The notes below the pieces were generated by a model. That model saw only the letters and a list, made by a program, of their open reading frames with translations, did no database searches and was not told the DNA's origin. The position numbers and the translations under genes were made by a program. Positions 52,279-60,989 of a stretch of 64,000 nucleotides of DNA are shown piece by piece (the first letter of the stretch is position 1; every line of letters begins with the position of its first letter). Source of the stretch: Halobacillus karajensis (GTDB taxonomy: Bacteria > Bacillota > Bacilli > Bacillales > Halobacillaceae); assembly GCF_900108515.1 (NCBI RefSeq), contig NZ_FNWW01000007.1:1-64000 (forward strand), in the 5' to 3' direction.

Positions 52279-52749
52279 TTATTTTCGGCGGATGCCGATG
52301 GTTCTTCCTAGTTGCTTTGGTCTTTCTTGATCTGCCACTGCTTGATATTCAACAGCTATTTTCTCAGCTGTTTCATTAGGAAATGGGGCGGGACGTCCTT
52401 CGTTCTGGTCGATCCCCATCAGCATTTCCTCGAGCGTAGCAACTACATCACCATCTGCGTTGGACATCGTCAGGAAGAGATGGATCCGCTTCACGTCATA
52501 ATCCAACACACGAGCTGTCACCTCAAATTCCTTCCCTTCATGCATTTCTTTCAAATAACATGTATGCGTTTCAAGTGTGAAAATGGTGTACTGATAATGT
52601 TCACGCCCTTGTTCATCAAGTCCGATATGATCGATAAACGCATCTGTTGCCAAACTGAAAGCACGATTGTATTCCGCATCATTCATATGGCCATTATAAT
52701 CGACCCATTCAGAAGGAACCGTCTGTTTGTAAGAAAAGGATAATTCCAT
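52279..52749 (-). CDS. Hotdog thioesterase, probably betainyl-CoA thioesterase
   Basis: A 156-aa 4-hydroxybenzoyl-CoA-thioesterase-like protein (SEWVDYNGHMNDAEYNRAFS with the Asp of the active site, then LETHTCYLKEMHEGKEFEV). It lies at the end of the carnitine dehydrogenase operon, where Pseudomonas has the betainyl-CoA thioesterase that releases glycine betaine. The assignment rests on that context. AAAGGGG precedes the ATG. Confidence 0.85.
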   Translation of the reverse strand: MELSFSYKQTVPSEWVDYNGHMNDAEYNRAFSLATDAFIDHIGLDEQGREHYQYTIFTLETHTCYLKEMHEGKEFEVTARVLDYDVKRIHLFLTMSNADGDVVATLEEMLMGIDQNEGRPAPFPNETAEKIAVEYQAVADQERPKQLGRTIGIRRK

Positions 52750-52761
52750 AAAAATTCCCCT

Positions 52762-53715
52762 TTACGCTTTTGTTTGTTCACGTTCTTGTGGCCAGTATTC
52801 TTGAACGAGGTCATAAAGACGGATTAAGAATTCATTACGATTCTGGTCAAGTTCAGACATCGTCATTCCATTTGCCTGCTCTTCACACCCAGACACGACT
52901 TTGTCATAAAGCTCATCCGTAAGTTCTGGAGCTTCAAGCTTCGTCCACGGCTTTTTCAAAGCTGGACCGAATTGTTTAAGCATGTGGCGCATACCACCCT
53001 CTCCACCGGCCAAATGGAACGTAAGGAAAGGTCCATACTGGGCATAACGCAGACCAGCCCCGTGGGTGAATGCTTTGTCGACTTCTTCAGTCGTAGCAAT
53101 ACCATCATTAACAATGTGCAATGACTCTCTCCAAATGGCTTCAATTAAACGGTCAGCAATGTGACCTTCAATTTCATGACGAACAAGCAAGACACTCATG
53201 TTCATGCTTTCATAAAAATCCTTCGCTTTATCTACATTCGCTGTCGTTGTCTGTTTTCCTGGCACGACTTCCACCAATGGCAGAATATACACTGGATGGA
53301 ACGGGTGGGCAACAACGAAACGCTCAGGATGCTGCAAGTCTGCCTGCAGTTCAGAAGGCATAATTCCAGACGTACTGGATCCAATCAACGCCTCCGCTTT
53401 TGCGTGCTGATCGATATTCTTTAAGACCGTCTGTTTTAACTCTTCCACTTCCGGCACGTTTTCCTGAATGAAATCTGCGTCCATAACGGCTTCTGCCATA
53501 TCTTTTTCAAATGTTAAACGATCTTTGGACGCCCCTTCTGCTAATCCAAGCGCTTCAACATAGGGCCATGCCTGATCCACGGCACGACGCATGCGCTCTT
53601 CTGCTCCATCTGCTGGATCTGTGGCTACAACATCATACCCTTGGGCAAGAGCACGAGCAATCCATCCGTTTCCGATTACACCTGTGCCGACTACGGCAAC
53701 CTTCTGTACTGTCAT
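52762..53715 (-). CDS. L-carnitine 3-dehydrogenase
   Basis: A 3-hydroxyacyl-CoA-dehydrogenase-fold enzyme of 317 aa. The NAD-binding motif is VAVVGTGVIGNGWIARALAQ, with STSGIMPSEL, VVAHPFHPVYILPLVEVVPG (catalytic His) and GAGLRYAQYGPFLTFHLAGG, all typical of carnitine dehydrogenases. It oxidises L-carnitine to 3-dehydrocarnitine. It lies two bases after the keto-acid cleavage gene. Confidence 0.93.
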   Translation of the reverse strand: MTVQKVAVVGTGVIGNGWIARALAQGYDVVATDPADGAEERMRRAVDQAWPYVEALGLAEGASKDRLTFEKDMAEAVMDADFIQENVPEVEELKQTVLKNIDQHAKAEALIGSSTSGIMPSELQADLQHPERFVVAHPFHPVYILPLVEVVPGKQTTTANVDKAKDFYESMNMSVLLVRHEIEGHIADRLIEAIWRESLHIVNDGIATTEEVDKAFTHGAGLRYAQYGPFLTFHLAGGEGGMRHMLKQFGPALKKPWTKLEAPELTDELYDKVVSGCEEQANGMTMSELDQNRNEFLIRLYDLVQEYWPQEREQTKA

Positions 53716-53717
53716 GA

Positions 53718-54608
53718 TTATTTCCCTCCATGTGGATTTCTTAGGTTGAGATATTCACGCGCTTCTTGTGGAGTCATGGGTTCCAAATCCAATCCACCAA
53801 GCATCGTCACTGCTTTATCTACGAGCTGTTCGTTTTTCGCGACGACCCCTTTAGACAAGTAGATGTTATCTTCCAAGCCTACCCGTACGTTTCCTCCAAG
53901 CATCGCCGCCTGGGAAGCCATCGGCATTTGCATACGTCCGATACCGAACGCTGACCAGTGAGCATTTTTCGGAATACGGTTCTTCATATACATCATTGTT
54001 TCCGCATCAGCGGCAGCTCCCCAAGGAATACCAAGACAGAACTGGAACATCGGGAAGCCCTCAATCAACCCTTCTTCGACCAATTGATTGGCGAAACGGA
54101 TATGACCTGTATCAAAACATTCCAATTCAGGCTTCACGCCACTTTCCTTAATCATTTTCGCCTGGTCTCGCAGCCAGTCCGTTGGGCTCAAATAAATCAT
54201 GTTACCGAAGTTTGTGCTTCCACAATCGAGTGTACACATCTCAGGAAGCAACTCGCCCACAGGCTCATGACGTTCGGCTGGTGTTTGCATATCCGTACCA
54301 TCGCCTCCTGCAGCAGGTGTTTGAAGACTCGGGATAAAATCACCACCGCCTCCGGACGTAATATTAATGATGACATCCGTTTCGGATTCACGAATACGAT
54401 CCACAATTTCCCGGTAATGCTCCAGGTTGTGGCTGATGCCGCCTGTTTCCGGATCCCGTGCGTGAACGTGGGCGACTGTCGCTCCCGCCTTCGCCGATTC
54501 GATCGCGGATTCCGCAATTTCTTTCGGGGTGACAGGTACATGTGGATTTTTCTTCATTGTATCTCCCGCTCCTGTGACGGCAGACGTTAGCAATACTTTA
54601 TTTTTCAT
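53718..54608 (-). CDS. Beta-keto acid cleavage enzyme (dehydrocarnitine cleavage)
   Basis: A BKACE-family protein of 296 aa with metal- and substrate-binding motifs VAHVHARDPETGGISHNLEHY, INITSGGGGDFIPS, MCTLDCGSTNFGN and LGGNVRVGLEDNIYLSKG. With acetyl-CoA it should convert dehydrocarnitine to acetoacetate and betainyl-CoA. The order BKACE, dehydrogenase, thioesterase gives a complete path from carnitine to glycine betaine. AAAGGAGG precedes the ATG. Confidence 0.93.
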   Translation of the reverse strand: MKNKVLLTSAVTGAGDTMKKNPHVPVTPKEIAESAIESAKAGATVAHVHARDPETGGISHNLEHYREIVDRIRESETDVIINITSGGGGDFIPSLQTPAAGGDGTDMQTPAERHEPVGELLPEMCTLDCGSTNFGNMIYLSPTDWLRDQAKMIKESGVKPELECFDTGHIRFANQLVEEGLIEGFPMFQFCLGIPWGAAADAETMMYMKNRIPKNAHWSAFGIGRMQMPMASQAAMLGGNVRVGLEDNIYLSKGVVAKNEQLVDKAVTMLGGLDLEPMTPQEAREYLNLRNPHGGK

Positions 54609-54654
54609 TCCAAAGGTCCTCCTTTGAATTTGCTTATTTGATCAACCAGTTCAA

Positions 54655-54678
54655 ACTATACCATCTGGACTGTTTAGT
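54655..54678. promoter_or_regulatory. Candidate operator, carnitine operon side
   Basis: ACTATACCATCTGGACTGTT plus TAGT has dyad symmetry (ACTA-N-AC-NN-TC-NN-GA-NN-GT-N-TAGT). Its core ACCATCTGGACTGT recurs near the BCCT gene. Confidence 0.6.
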
Positions 54679-54914
54679 TTCAAATGCTTTTTCCGATAAT
54701 TTTTAAGGCAGGATTTCCTCACATCTACTGAAATCCCGTCACACCTCGAAATTACCCGGATCATTTTATACAATTTTTTCTTTATAAACTGGACGAACAG
54801 AAATGAAAACATAAATCATACGAAAATAAGGGAAAAAGAAGCTTCCAACCTATATTTCCTTGAACATTGCTTCTTATTCTTCCATTTGCGCCCTTATCTT
54901 CTTTTTGAAACAAA

Positions 54915-54928
54915 ACCGTCTGGATTGT
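54915..54928. promoter_or_regulatory. Candidate operator, BCCT side
   Basis: ACCGTCTGGATTGT matches the core at 54660-54673 in 12 of 14 positions, and similarity continues into AGTTT-N-AAATGG. The pair flanks the divergent promoter region, suggesting one regulator for both transcripts. Confidence 0.6.
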
Positions 54929-54990
54929 ACAGTTTTAAATGGTGCAAACGACAACAGACTTTATCGGATTTTAATAAAGGAGGAATTTCC

Positions 54991-56535
54991 ATGAAGAAAG
55001 AACTCATTGATTGGAAAACGTTCGGAGGAGCTTTAGCTTTATTATTATTTGTAGCCCTGCCTCTCATCGTTTTTCCTGAACAAGGCAAAGAGGTCGTTTT
55101 AGCGGCCAACGAAATCGTTACCCAAAAATTAGGTTTCCTATTTCTATCCGTCGGTTTAATTATGCTTTTATTCCTGTTGTTTGTCGGGGTAAGCCGCTAC
55201 GGCGATATCAAACTTGGCGATCCCGATACGAAACATGAATTCAAGACTGGTTCTTGGGCAGCGATGCTGTTCACGAGTGGAATTGGTACCGGTATTCTTT
55301 ATTGGGGAGTCATAGAGTGGGCCTACTATTATGAAGGACCACCATTTGGCGTCGAGCCAGGGTCAAAGGAAGCGATCCAGTGGGCGTCCACTTATGGCTT
55401 CTTCCACTGGGGACCGATTGCCTGGGCGATGTTCGCCATTCCTGCCCTGCCAATCGGCTATATGTTCTTTGTGAAGAAAACGGATGTATTTAAAATTAGT
55501 GAAGCCTGTCGTCCTGTGTTAGGAAAATATACCGATACCTGGATCGGCCGTCTCATCGATATTCTGTTTATGTTCGGACTGCTTGGCGGCGGTGGAACAG
55601 GCCTTGCGCTTTCCGCACCGATCATTTCGGCTGGACTCAATAACCTGATCGGTATCCCGGACACGATGACGACGAAATCTGTTATCCTGCTTTTCTGTAC
55701 CTTAATATTTGGATTCAGTGCCTATTCCGGTTTGCAAAAAGGAATCCGTGTATTAAGTGACATCAATTTATGGCTGGCGTTCATCTTATTGATCTTTATT
55801 TTTGCCGTCGGACCAACAACATTCATTACAGAATCCACCGGAACAGCGATCGGCCGCATGATGGACAACTTCTTCCTCATGAGCTTGTGGTCGGAGCCGT
55901 TCAATGATCTGGCTTCCTTCACACGGACGGGCTTTCCTGAAGGATGGACCGTCTTCTACTGGGCCTGGTGGATTGTATACGCTCCGTTTGTCGGCCTATT
56001 CATCGCCCGTATCTCGAAAGGACGCACGATCCGCCAAGTCGTTTTCGGGACAATCGTTTTCGGAAGCTTAGGGACAATCCTATTCTTCGGTATTCTTGGA
56101 AACTATTCCATGTACTTGGAATTGAGCGGTCAATACCCTGTCATTGAAACATTGAATAACCACGGGGCGCCGGCAGCGATCATCGGAACATTAACGGAAT
56201 TGCCGCTATCCGCTATGGCGATTATCGTGTTCGTTTTACTTGCGACTATCTTCTTATCAACGACCTATGACTCCGGTTCTTATGTCATCGCATCAGTGGT
56301 CCAAAAACACGTCGAAGGAGAGCCATTGAAATGGAACCGTCTGTTCTGGGCACTCGCCCTTTCGGTCCTGCCTATGATATTCATGAACATGGGTGGACTG
56401 ACAACCCTGCAGACCATCAGTATCGTCGGCGGTTTCCCACTGCTGATCATCCTGCCAATCCTTGGATGGTCATTCATTAAGATGGTCAATGAAGATCGAG
56501 AGAAAAAAGAGAAAGAAGAGAAGAAAGCATCCTAG
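54991..56535 (+). CDS. BCCT-family betaine/carnitine transporter
   Basis: A 514-aa BCCT transporter with 12 helices. The sodium/substrate region GIGTGILYWGVIEWAYYYEG and the aromatic stretch TVFYWAWWIVYAPFVGLFIARIS are present. The ATG at 54991 follows AAAGGAGG by about nine bases; the longer frame is rejected. Because it is divergent from the carnitine genes and shares a candidate operator, L-carnitine is the likely substrate, though betaine is possible. Confidence 0.93.
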   Translation: MKKELIDWKTFGGALALLLFVALPLIVFPEQGKEVVLAANEIVTQKLGFLFLSVGLIMLLFLLFVGVSRYGDIKLGDPDTKHEFKTGSWAAMLFTSGIGTGILYWGVIEWAYYYEGPPFGVEPGSKEAIQWASTYGFFHWGPIAWAMFAIPALPIGYMFFVKKTDVFKISEACRPVLGKYTDTWIGRLIDILFMFGLLGGGGTGLALSAPIISAGLNNLIGIPDTMTTKSVILLFCTLIFGFSAYSGLQKGIRVLSDINLWLAFILLIFIFAVGPTTFITESTGTAIGRMMDNFFLMSLWSEPFNDLASFTRTGFPEGWTVFYWAWWIVYAPFVGLFIARISKGRTIRQVVFGTIVFGSLGTILFFGILGNYSMYLELSGQYPVIETLNNHGAPAAIIGTLTELPLSAMAIIVFVLLATIFLSTTYDSGSYVIASVVQKHVEGEPLKWNRLFWALALSVLPMIFMNMGGLTTLQTISIVGGFPLLIILPILGWSFIKMVNEDREKKEKEEKKAS

Positions 56536-56552
56536 AGGAGGAAAACAACATC

Positions 56553-56960
56553 ATGAAAACACGCTACGAAAAAGGATTAGAAGTTCTCAAATCCTACACA
56601 GACGAAGAAAAAGGAACGAACCATTTTGAATTGATGAAAGCACTAGAAGATATCGCTCCAGACCTCGGCAAATATATTATCGAGTTTGCCTACGGTGATA
56701 TATACAACCGGGATCACCTTAGTCAACAATCCCGTGCCCTGACTGTCCTCTCAAGCCTAGTCACCCAGGGGGCCGGAAGTCTACCGCAGCTCGAACTGCA
56801 TATCAATACCGCGTTAAATGCAGGCCTTTCAGAAAAAGAAATCATCGAGGCCATGATTCAGCTCATTCCTTATGTAGGGTTTCCATCGGTCATCAATGCC
56901 TTAACTCAAGCTCAGCGCGTTTTCCAGGAACGTAAAACTAAAGAGAAAGCATTTGCTTAA
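56553..56960 (+). CDS. Carboxymuconolactone decarboxylase (CMD)-family protein, 135 aa
   Basis: A CMD-like protein: YGDIYNRDHLSQQSRALTVL, then LELHINTALNAGLSEKEIIE and IPYVGFPSVINALTQAQ. It lacks the CxxC pair of AhpD, so it is not a thiol peroxidase of that type. It lies 17 bases after the BCCT gene, suggesting an auxiliary step in carnitine use that I cannot define. Confidence 0.88.
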   Translation: MKTRYEKGLEVLKSYTDEEKGTNHFELMKALEDIAPDLGKYIIEFAYGDIYNRDHLSQQSRALTVLSSLVTQGAGSLPQLELHINTALNAGLSEKEIIEAMIQLIPYVGFPSVINALTQAQRVFQERKTKEKAFA

Positions 56961-57000
56961 TTAGGACAAAGGCGTATCCCCAAGGAAGCTGAAAAATCAT

Positions 57001-57039
57001 AAAAAAACACCAGTCCCCGATTGGAACTGGTGTTTTTTT
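57001..57039. terminator. Bidirectional terminator
   Basis: AACACCAGT / ACTGGTGTT, flanked by A7 and T7 runs, lies between convergent genes. Confidence 0.92.
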
Positions 57040-57580
57040 ATTTGGATTTATAAGATTGTTCCTTTAAACGTTCAAGGACTTGTTCTCTCAACGTTGGCGG
57101 GAGTGTGCCAAGGCCGAAAATCTCGGACAACCACAATCCATCCACCGCCAGACGAAGAATCGTCGCATCCACTTGATCAAGCCCGTCATGCTCAATATGG
57201 TTTTGCCAATCAGCGTATGTATCCTGAAGCGGTTTTAATAATTTCGGGTTGATCCCTTGAGCTGCCAGCATGCCTGCACTGATCGTCCGGTTTTCTGCAC
57301 TCTTGTCATGCATGACATTAATAAAAGAACGGGCCCATTTCCCTGTTTCTTCTTCATCCTTTTCCACTAAATCTTCCACATTCTCGCGATAAATATCATT
57401 CATATACTGAACAAGCCCTTCAACGAGAGCTTCCTTTGTTGAAAAGTGATACAAAAGCCCGCCTTTGCTCACTTCCGCTCGTTTTGCAGCAGCATCCAAT
57501 GTTAAAGCATCACTTCCCTGCTCTTTCACAATTAAAGCCGCCGCTTCCAAAATCTTTTGCCGTTTAGATACTCGTGGCAT
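57038..57580 (-). CDS. TetR-family regulator, probable carnitine regulator
   Basis: A 180-aa TetR repressor with HTH ILEAAALIVKEQGSDALTLD, then AEVSKGGLLYHFSTKEALVE. The C-terminal domain includes a TetR_C-like stretch LAVDGLWLSEIFGLGTLPP. Its location next to the BCCT/carnitine genes makes it the best candidate to bind the repeated operator at 54660 and 54915. The latter assignment is inference. Confidence 0.9.
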   Translation of the reverse strand: MPRVSKRQKILEAAALIVKEQGSDALTLDAAAKRAEVSKGGLLYHFSTKEALVEGLVQYMNDIYRENVEDLVEKDEEETGKWARSFINVMHDKSAENRTISAGMLAAQGINPKLLKPLQDTYADWQNHIEHDGLDQVDATILRLAVDGLWLSEIFGLGTLPPTLREQVLERLKEQSYKSK

Positions 57581-57743
57581 GTGCTTCCCTCATTTACGTT
57601 CAATTTCTCATAATGGTATCAGTAATTGCAAGAGTTTTCAATTTGATCGTTCATCCTCTTATCGCCATCGAACAATTATCAGCCATTGACCTTTTTATGG
57701 CCCTGTCAAAATGATTAAAAAATCAGCCAAAGGAGGAAAAACA

Positions 57744-57833
57744 ATGGGTATTCAATTCCAGGAATTTCAAACATGTTTCCCCTTAGCTTCTCGACTTGTC
57801 CATGTTTCTCCTCTGATTTTCATTTATCACTAA
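57744..57833 (+). other. Strong RBS followed by a 29-codon ORF, possible truncated gene
   Basis: AAAGGAGG lies eight bases before an ATG that opens only 29 codons (MGIQFQEFQTCFPLASRL...). Most of the frame runs antisense to the end of the membrane-protein gene at 57783. This may be the surviving front of a gene lost by a rearrangement, or a very small peptide. Confidence 0.3.
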
Positions 57834-57989
57834 TTCTCCTACTCCCATGGCCAAAAAACCATTTAATAGAGCAAACAAAGGAGGAATATAGCCTCCTCCA
57901 CCATTCGAAAAAGGGACCATTCCAAGCACAACAATGCTGCCTATAACAAAAGCCATCCCTAATAAAAACAAAACACGACCTACAAACAT
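57783..57989 (-). CDS. Small membrane protein, 68 aa
   Basis: Two helices (MFVGRVLFLLGMAFVIGSIVVLG and GGGYIPPLFALLNGFLAMGVGEL) with a polar C-terminal tail NENQRRNMDKSRS. AAGGAG precedes two consecutive ATGs, the second (57989) with better spacing. No family is recognised. Confidence 0.6.
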   Translation of the reverse strand: MFVGRVLFLLGMAFVIGSIVVLGMVPFSNGGGGYIPPLFALLNGFLAMGVGELVINENQRRNMDKSRS

Positions 57990-58330
57990 CATTATCTCCT
58001 TACCTACATTCACTTTTTATTTCATTGGAGTTCCTAGATGATTCCTCCATTTAAATAATATATAAAATCCAGCTATAAATTCAATCTTAGAATGGAGTTT
58101 CTTTTACACTTTCTAAAGTTGTATCACACCGCAGTAATGTTAGTTGCCTCCTGTTTCCCTTCACAGAAAATTCTATAATTCACCTCTTCGTTGACCAACT
58201 AAAACCATTTTATTGACTATCCGAAAAATACGACTTTCCGTTAAAATCCCTTCTTCTTCATTATAGATGATGACATAGAAAAATGAGAACTAGCTAAATC
58301 AGCTCCCATTTGACTCAAGTGAAATAAAGT
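57990..58330. other. Intergenic region downstream of thrZ
   Basis: No gene is seen. A weak hairpin (AGCT arms, followed by ATTTTTC on the minus strand) at about 58285-58310 may terminate thrZ. Confidence 0.4.
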
Positions 58331-60265
58331 TCAAGAATACTCTGTATCCCTTATTTCTTTATTTTCTATGGAATGTTTTATACTTAAAATAAATGCCTCT
58401 AATGTCATTTCCCTTGTTTTCTTTTCCCCATAGGATCTCACATTTACATTTCCCTCTCGAACTTCTTTATCCCCTAATACAAGAATAAAAGGGATTTTAT
58501 TCATTTGTGCTTCTCTAATTTTATATCCTAACTTTTCCTCTCTATCATCATGTTCTACGCGTATTCCTTCTTGTTTTAATCGGTTAGTGACTTCTTCTGT
58601 ATAACCCTTATGGGCATCATTGGATACGGGAAGTACTTTTACTTGAACAGGAGCTAACCAAGTAGGGAATGCTCCTCCGAAATGCTCAATGAGAATTCCT
58701 AAAAAGCGATCTATAGATCCGAAAACAGCCCGGTGAATAACGACAGGTCGAACCTTTTCATTTTGTTCATTAATATATTCCAAATCAAATTTTTCGGGCA
58801 TTTGAAAATCCAGCTGTACGGTCGCACATTGATGACTCCTGTTTAGAGCATCTTTTATATGGATATCAATCTTAGGACCGTAAAAAGCGCCATCTCCTTC
58901 ATTTATTCTAAAATCATAACCAAGTTTTTTTAACACCTCTTTTAGAGCACCTTCGGCCTGATTCCACAAACTTATGGCTCCCATAGATTTTTCAGGACGC
59001 GTAGATAATTCGACCTCGTAATGAAACCCAAATGTCCGATACACATCATCGATCAACCGTAAGACTGAAGTAATCTCTTCTTCTATCTGGGTTGGTGCAA
59101 CAAATATATGGGCATCATCCTGACAAAAGGAGCGGACTCTCAATAATCCGTTTAAAGATCCACTGAATTCGTGACGATGAACTTGGCCGAACTCAGCCAT
59201 ACGAATAGGGAGATCTCTATAAGAGCGCAATTTATCCTTAAATATAAGCATATGACCTGGACAGTTCATTGGTTTGAGTGCGAAATGTTGATGGTCCACT
59301 TCAGAAAAATACATATTATCTTTATAATGATTCCAGTGACCAGATTTCTCCCATAATCTTTGATTCATCATCAATGGAGTCTTCACTTCTCGATAATTAA
59401 AAGAATCTTGTAAATTTCTTAGAAATGTTTCCAATTCATTTCTGATGATCTGCCCATTCGCTAGATAAAAAGGCATTCCTGGAGCTTCGTCCGAAAACAT
59501 AAACAGATCCAGCTGCTTTCCTAATCGTCGGTGATCTCTTTTTTTAGCTTCTTCGAGTAAATAAAAATATTGATCTAATTCTTTCTTGGAGGAAAAAGCT
59601 ACTCCATAAATTCTTTGGAGCATTTTGTTATCACTATTTCCTTGCCAATAGGCTCCAGAGACATTAGTTAAAGCGAATGCTTTAACTAAATGAGTCGATG
59701 GAAGGTGAGGCCCCCGGCATAAATCTATAAATTCTCCTTGTTTGTATATAGTGACCTCCTCTTCGGCGGGAATCTTCCTTAAAAGTTCTAGCTTTAAAGG
59801 ATCTTTAGAAAAAATTTTTTCAGCTTCATCTTGTGAGACTACTTCCCTTTGGATCGGCAAGTTTTCAGCTACAATACGATTCATTTCCTTTTCAATTGTT
59901 ACTAAATCACCCTTTGTAATATTCTGATCAGTGTCAACATCATAATAAAAACCACTTTCAATAATAGGCCCTATCCCTAAATTCACCTTACCGAAAAGCC
60001 GTTTTACTGCCTGCGCCAAAATGTGAGTAGCTGTATGTCTCATCACCTCTATTCCTTCAGGAGAATTAAGGGGGAGTAATTCAATTTCGCAATCTGAGTC
60101 GATAGGTCTTTTCATGTCAAATACCTTTCCATTTACTTTTCCAACGACCGATTTTTTCTTAAGACTGGGACTTATAAATTGAGCCATATCCTCCAACGTA
60201 CTTTCTTTTGGAAAGAACTTTTGACTACCATCTGGAAATGAAATCAATATTTTTTCATTATTCAT
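58331..60265 (-). CDS. thrZ: Threonyl-tRNA synthetase
   Basis: A class II aminoacyl-tRNA synthetase of 644 aa. The TGS domain is at the N-terminus (ISFPDGSQKFFPKESTLEDM), then the editing domain (HTATHILAQAVKRLFG and CRGPHLPSTHLVKAF). The catalytic core has MNCPGHMLIF, FGQVHRHEFSGSLNGLLRVR and VIHRAVFGSIDRFLGILIEH, and an anticodon-binding domain ends the protein. The ATG at 60265 follows AAAGGA by nine bases. Two tandem T-boxes in the leader point to thrZ, the starvation-induced paralogue in B. subtilis. A housekeeping thrS elsewhere is expected but not seen here. Confidence 0.95.
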   Translation of the reverse strand: MNNEKILISFPDGSQKFFPKESTLEDMAQFISPSLKKKSVVGKVNGKVFDMKRPIDSDCEIELLPLNSPEGIEVMRHTATHILAQAVKRLFGKVNLGIGPIIESGFYYDVDTDQNITKGDLVTIEKEMNRIVAENLPIQREVVSQDEAEKIFSKDPLKLELLRKIPAEEEVTIYKQGEFIDLCRGPHLPSTHLVKAFALTNVSGAYWQGNSDNKMLQRIYGVAFSSKKELDQYFYLLEEAKKRDHRRLGKQLDLFMFSDEAPGMPFYLANGQIIRNELETFLRNLQDSFNYREVKTPLMMNQRLWEKSGHWNHYKDNMYFSEVDHQHFALKPMNCPGHMLIFKDKLRSYRDLPIRMAEFGQVHRHEFSGSLNGLLRVRSFCQDDAHIFVAPTQIEEEITSVLRLIDDVYRTFGFHYEVELSTRPEKSMGAISLWNQAEGALKEVLKKLGYDFRINEGDGAFYGPKIDIHIKDALNRSHQCATVQLDFQMPEKFDLEYINEQNEKVRPVVIHRAVFGSIDRFLGILIEHFGGAFPTWLAPVQVKVLPVSNDAHKGYTEEVTNRLKQEGIRVEHDDREEKLGYKIREAQMNKIPFILVLGDKEVREGNVNVRSYGEKKTREMTLEAFILSIKHSIENKEIRDTEYS

Positions 60266-60296
60266 AAACTCACATCCTTTTATAATATAAAAAAAC

Positions 60297-60533
60297 ATAC
60301 TCATCCCTCTTTAATAAGGGACGAGTATGTTTTACCCGCGGTTCCACCCAAGTTCCCATTCCCTTGCCAAAGGAATGGCTTTGGTTTACTGTAACGTAGC
60401 ATTACGGTATGAACTACTTTTTCTTTCATCCATACAGCTCCAAGGTGGTAAGCTATTATGCTGCGTTGGGAGGATTACACCTTCCCTCCCTCTCTGGAAA
60501 CCGTTCATAATAACTCTTGTCCTTTTCTTCACT
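60297..60533 (-). ncRNA. T-box riboswitch 1 (proximal)
   Basis: On the minus strand the T-box sequence GGGTGGAACCGCGG is followed by the terminator ACATACTCGTCCCTT / GAGGGATGAGTATGT with a T7 run. Stem I contains AGAGAGGGAGGG, and ACC triplets in ATAGCTTACCACC could be the threonine specifier. Uncharged tRNA-Thr should prevent termination and allow thrZ expression. Confidence 0.93.
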
Positions 60534-60548
60534 TTCTCTTATTTAATT

Positions 60549-60783
60549 AAAAAACACCCGTCCCTAAAATAAGGGACGAGTGTTTTACCCGTGGTTCCAC
60601 CCAAGTTCCCATCCCCTTGCTAAAGGAATGGCTTTGGTTTGCTGTATCGTAGCACTACGGTGTGGACTACTTATTTTCATCCATACAGCTCCAAGGTGGT
60701 AAGCTATTATGCTGCGTTAGGAAGTTCCCACCATTCCTTCCCTCTCTAAAAACCGTCATAATAACTCTTGTCCTTTTCTTCGC
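60549..60783 (-). ncRNA. T-box riboswitch 2 (distal)
   Basis: This is a second, very similar leader copy upstream of the first. It keeps the same TTACCACC segment and the T-box GGGTGGAACCACGG (one change from the usual ACCGCGG). Its own terminator is ACACTCGTCCCTTA / AGGGACGGGTGT with T6. Two terminators in series should tighten control, so both would have to be relieved. Confidence 0.92.
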
Positions 60784-60989
60784 ATCATTTATAAAATTTA
60801 TTACAATATATCCTATTTACCAATTGTAGTCAATAAAAATTCTAAATTTTCACTCTAGAAATGCTCTTGAAAAGAACTCATATCCTCCCGTATCTTTGTG
60901 ACTATTCCCTTATTTCTTAGAAATGAACGGAACATTTTTGGTAACGAGCAATAGTACCTTTCCTAATTAAAACGCTCCCTATTTTTGTC
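60784..60989. other. Intergenic region between the thrZ leader and cadA
   Basis: It should carry the thrZ promoter; I do not see a clear one. No gene or strong terminator for cadA was found. Confidence 0.4.

Noticed and set aside
53958-54590. 210-codon plus-strand ORF opposite the BKACE gene
   Set aside because: Antisense shadow; the minus strand has a full BKACE family protein with RBS.
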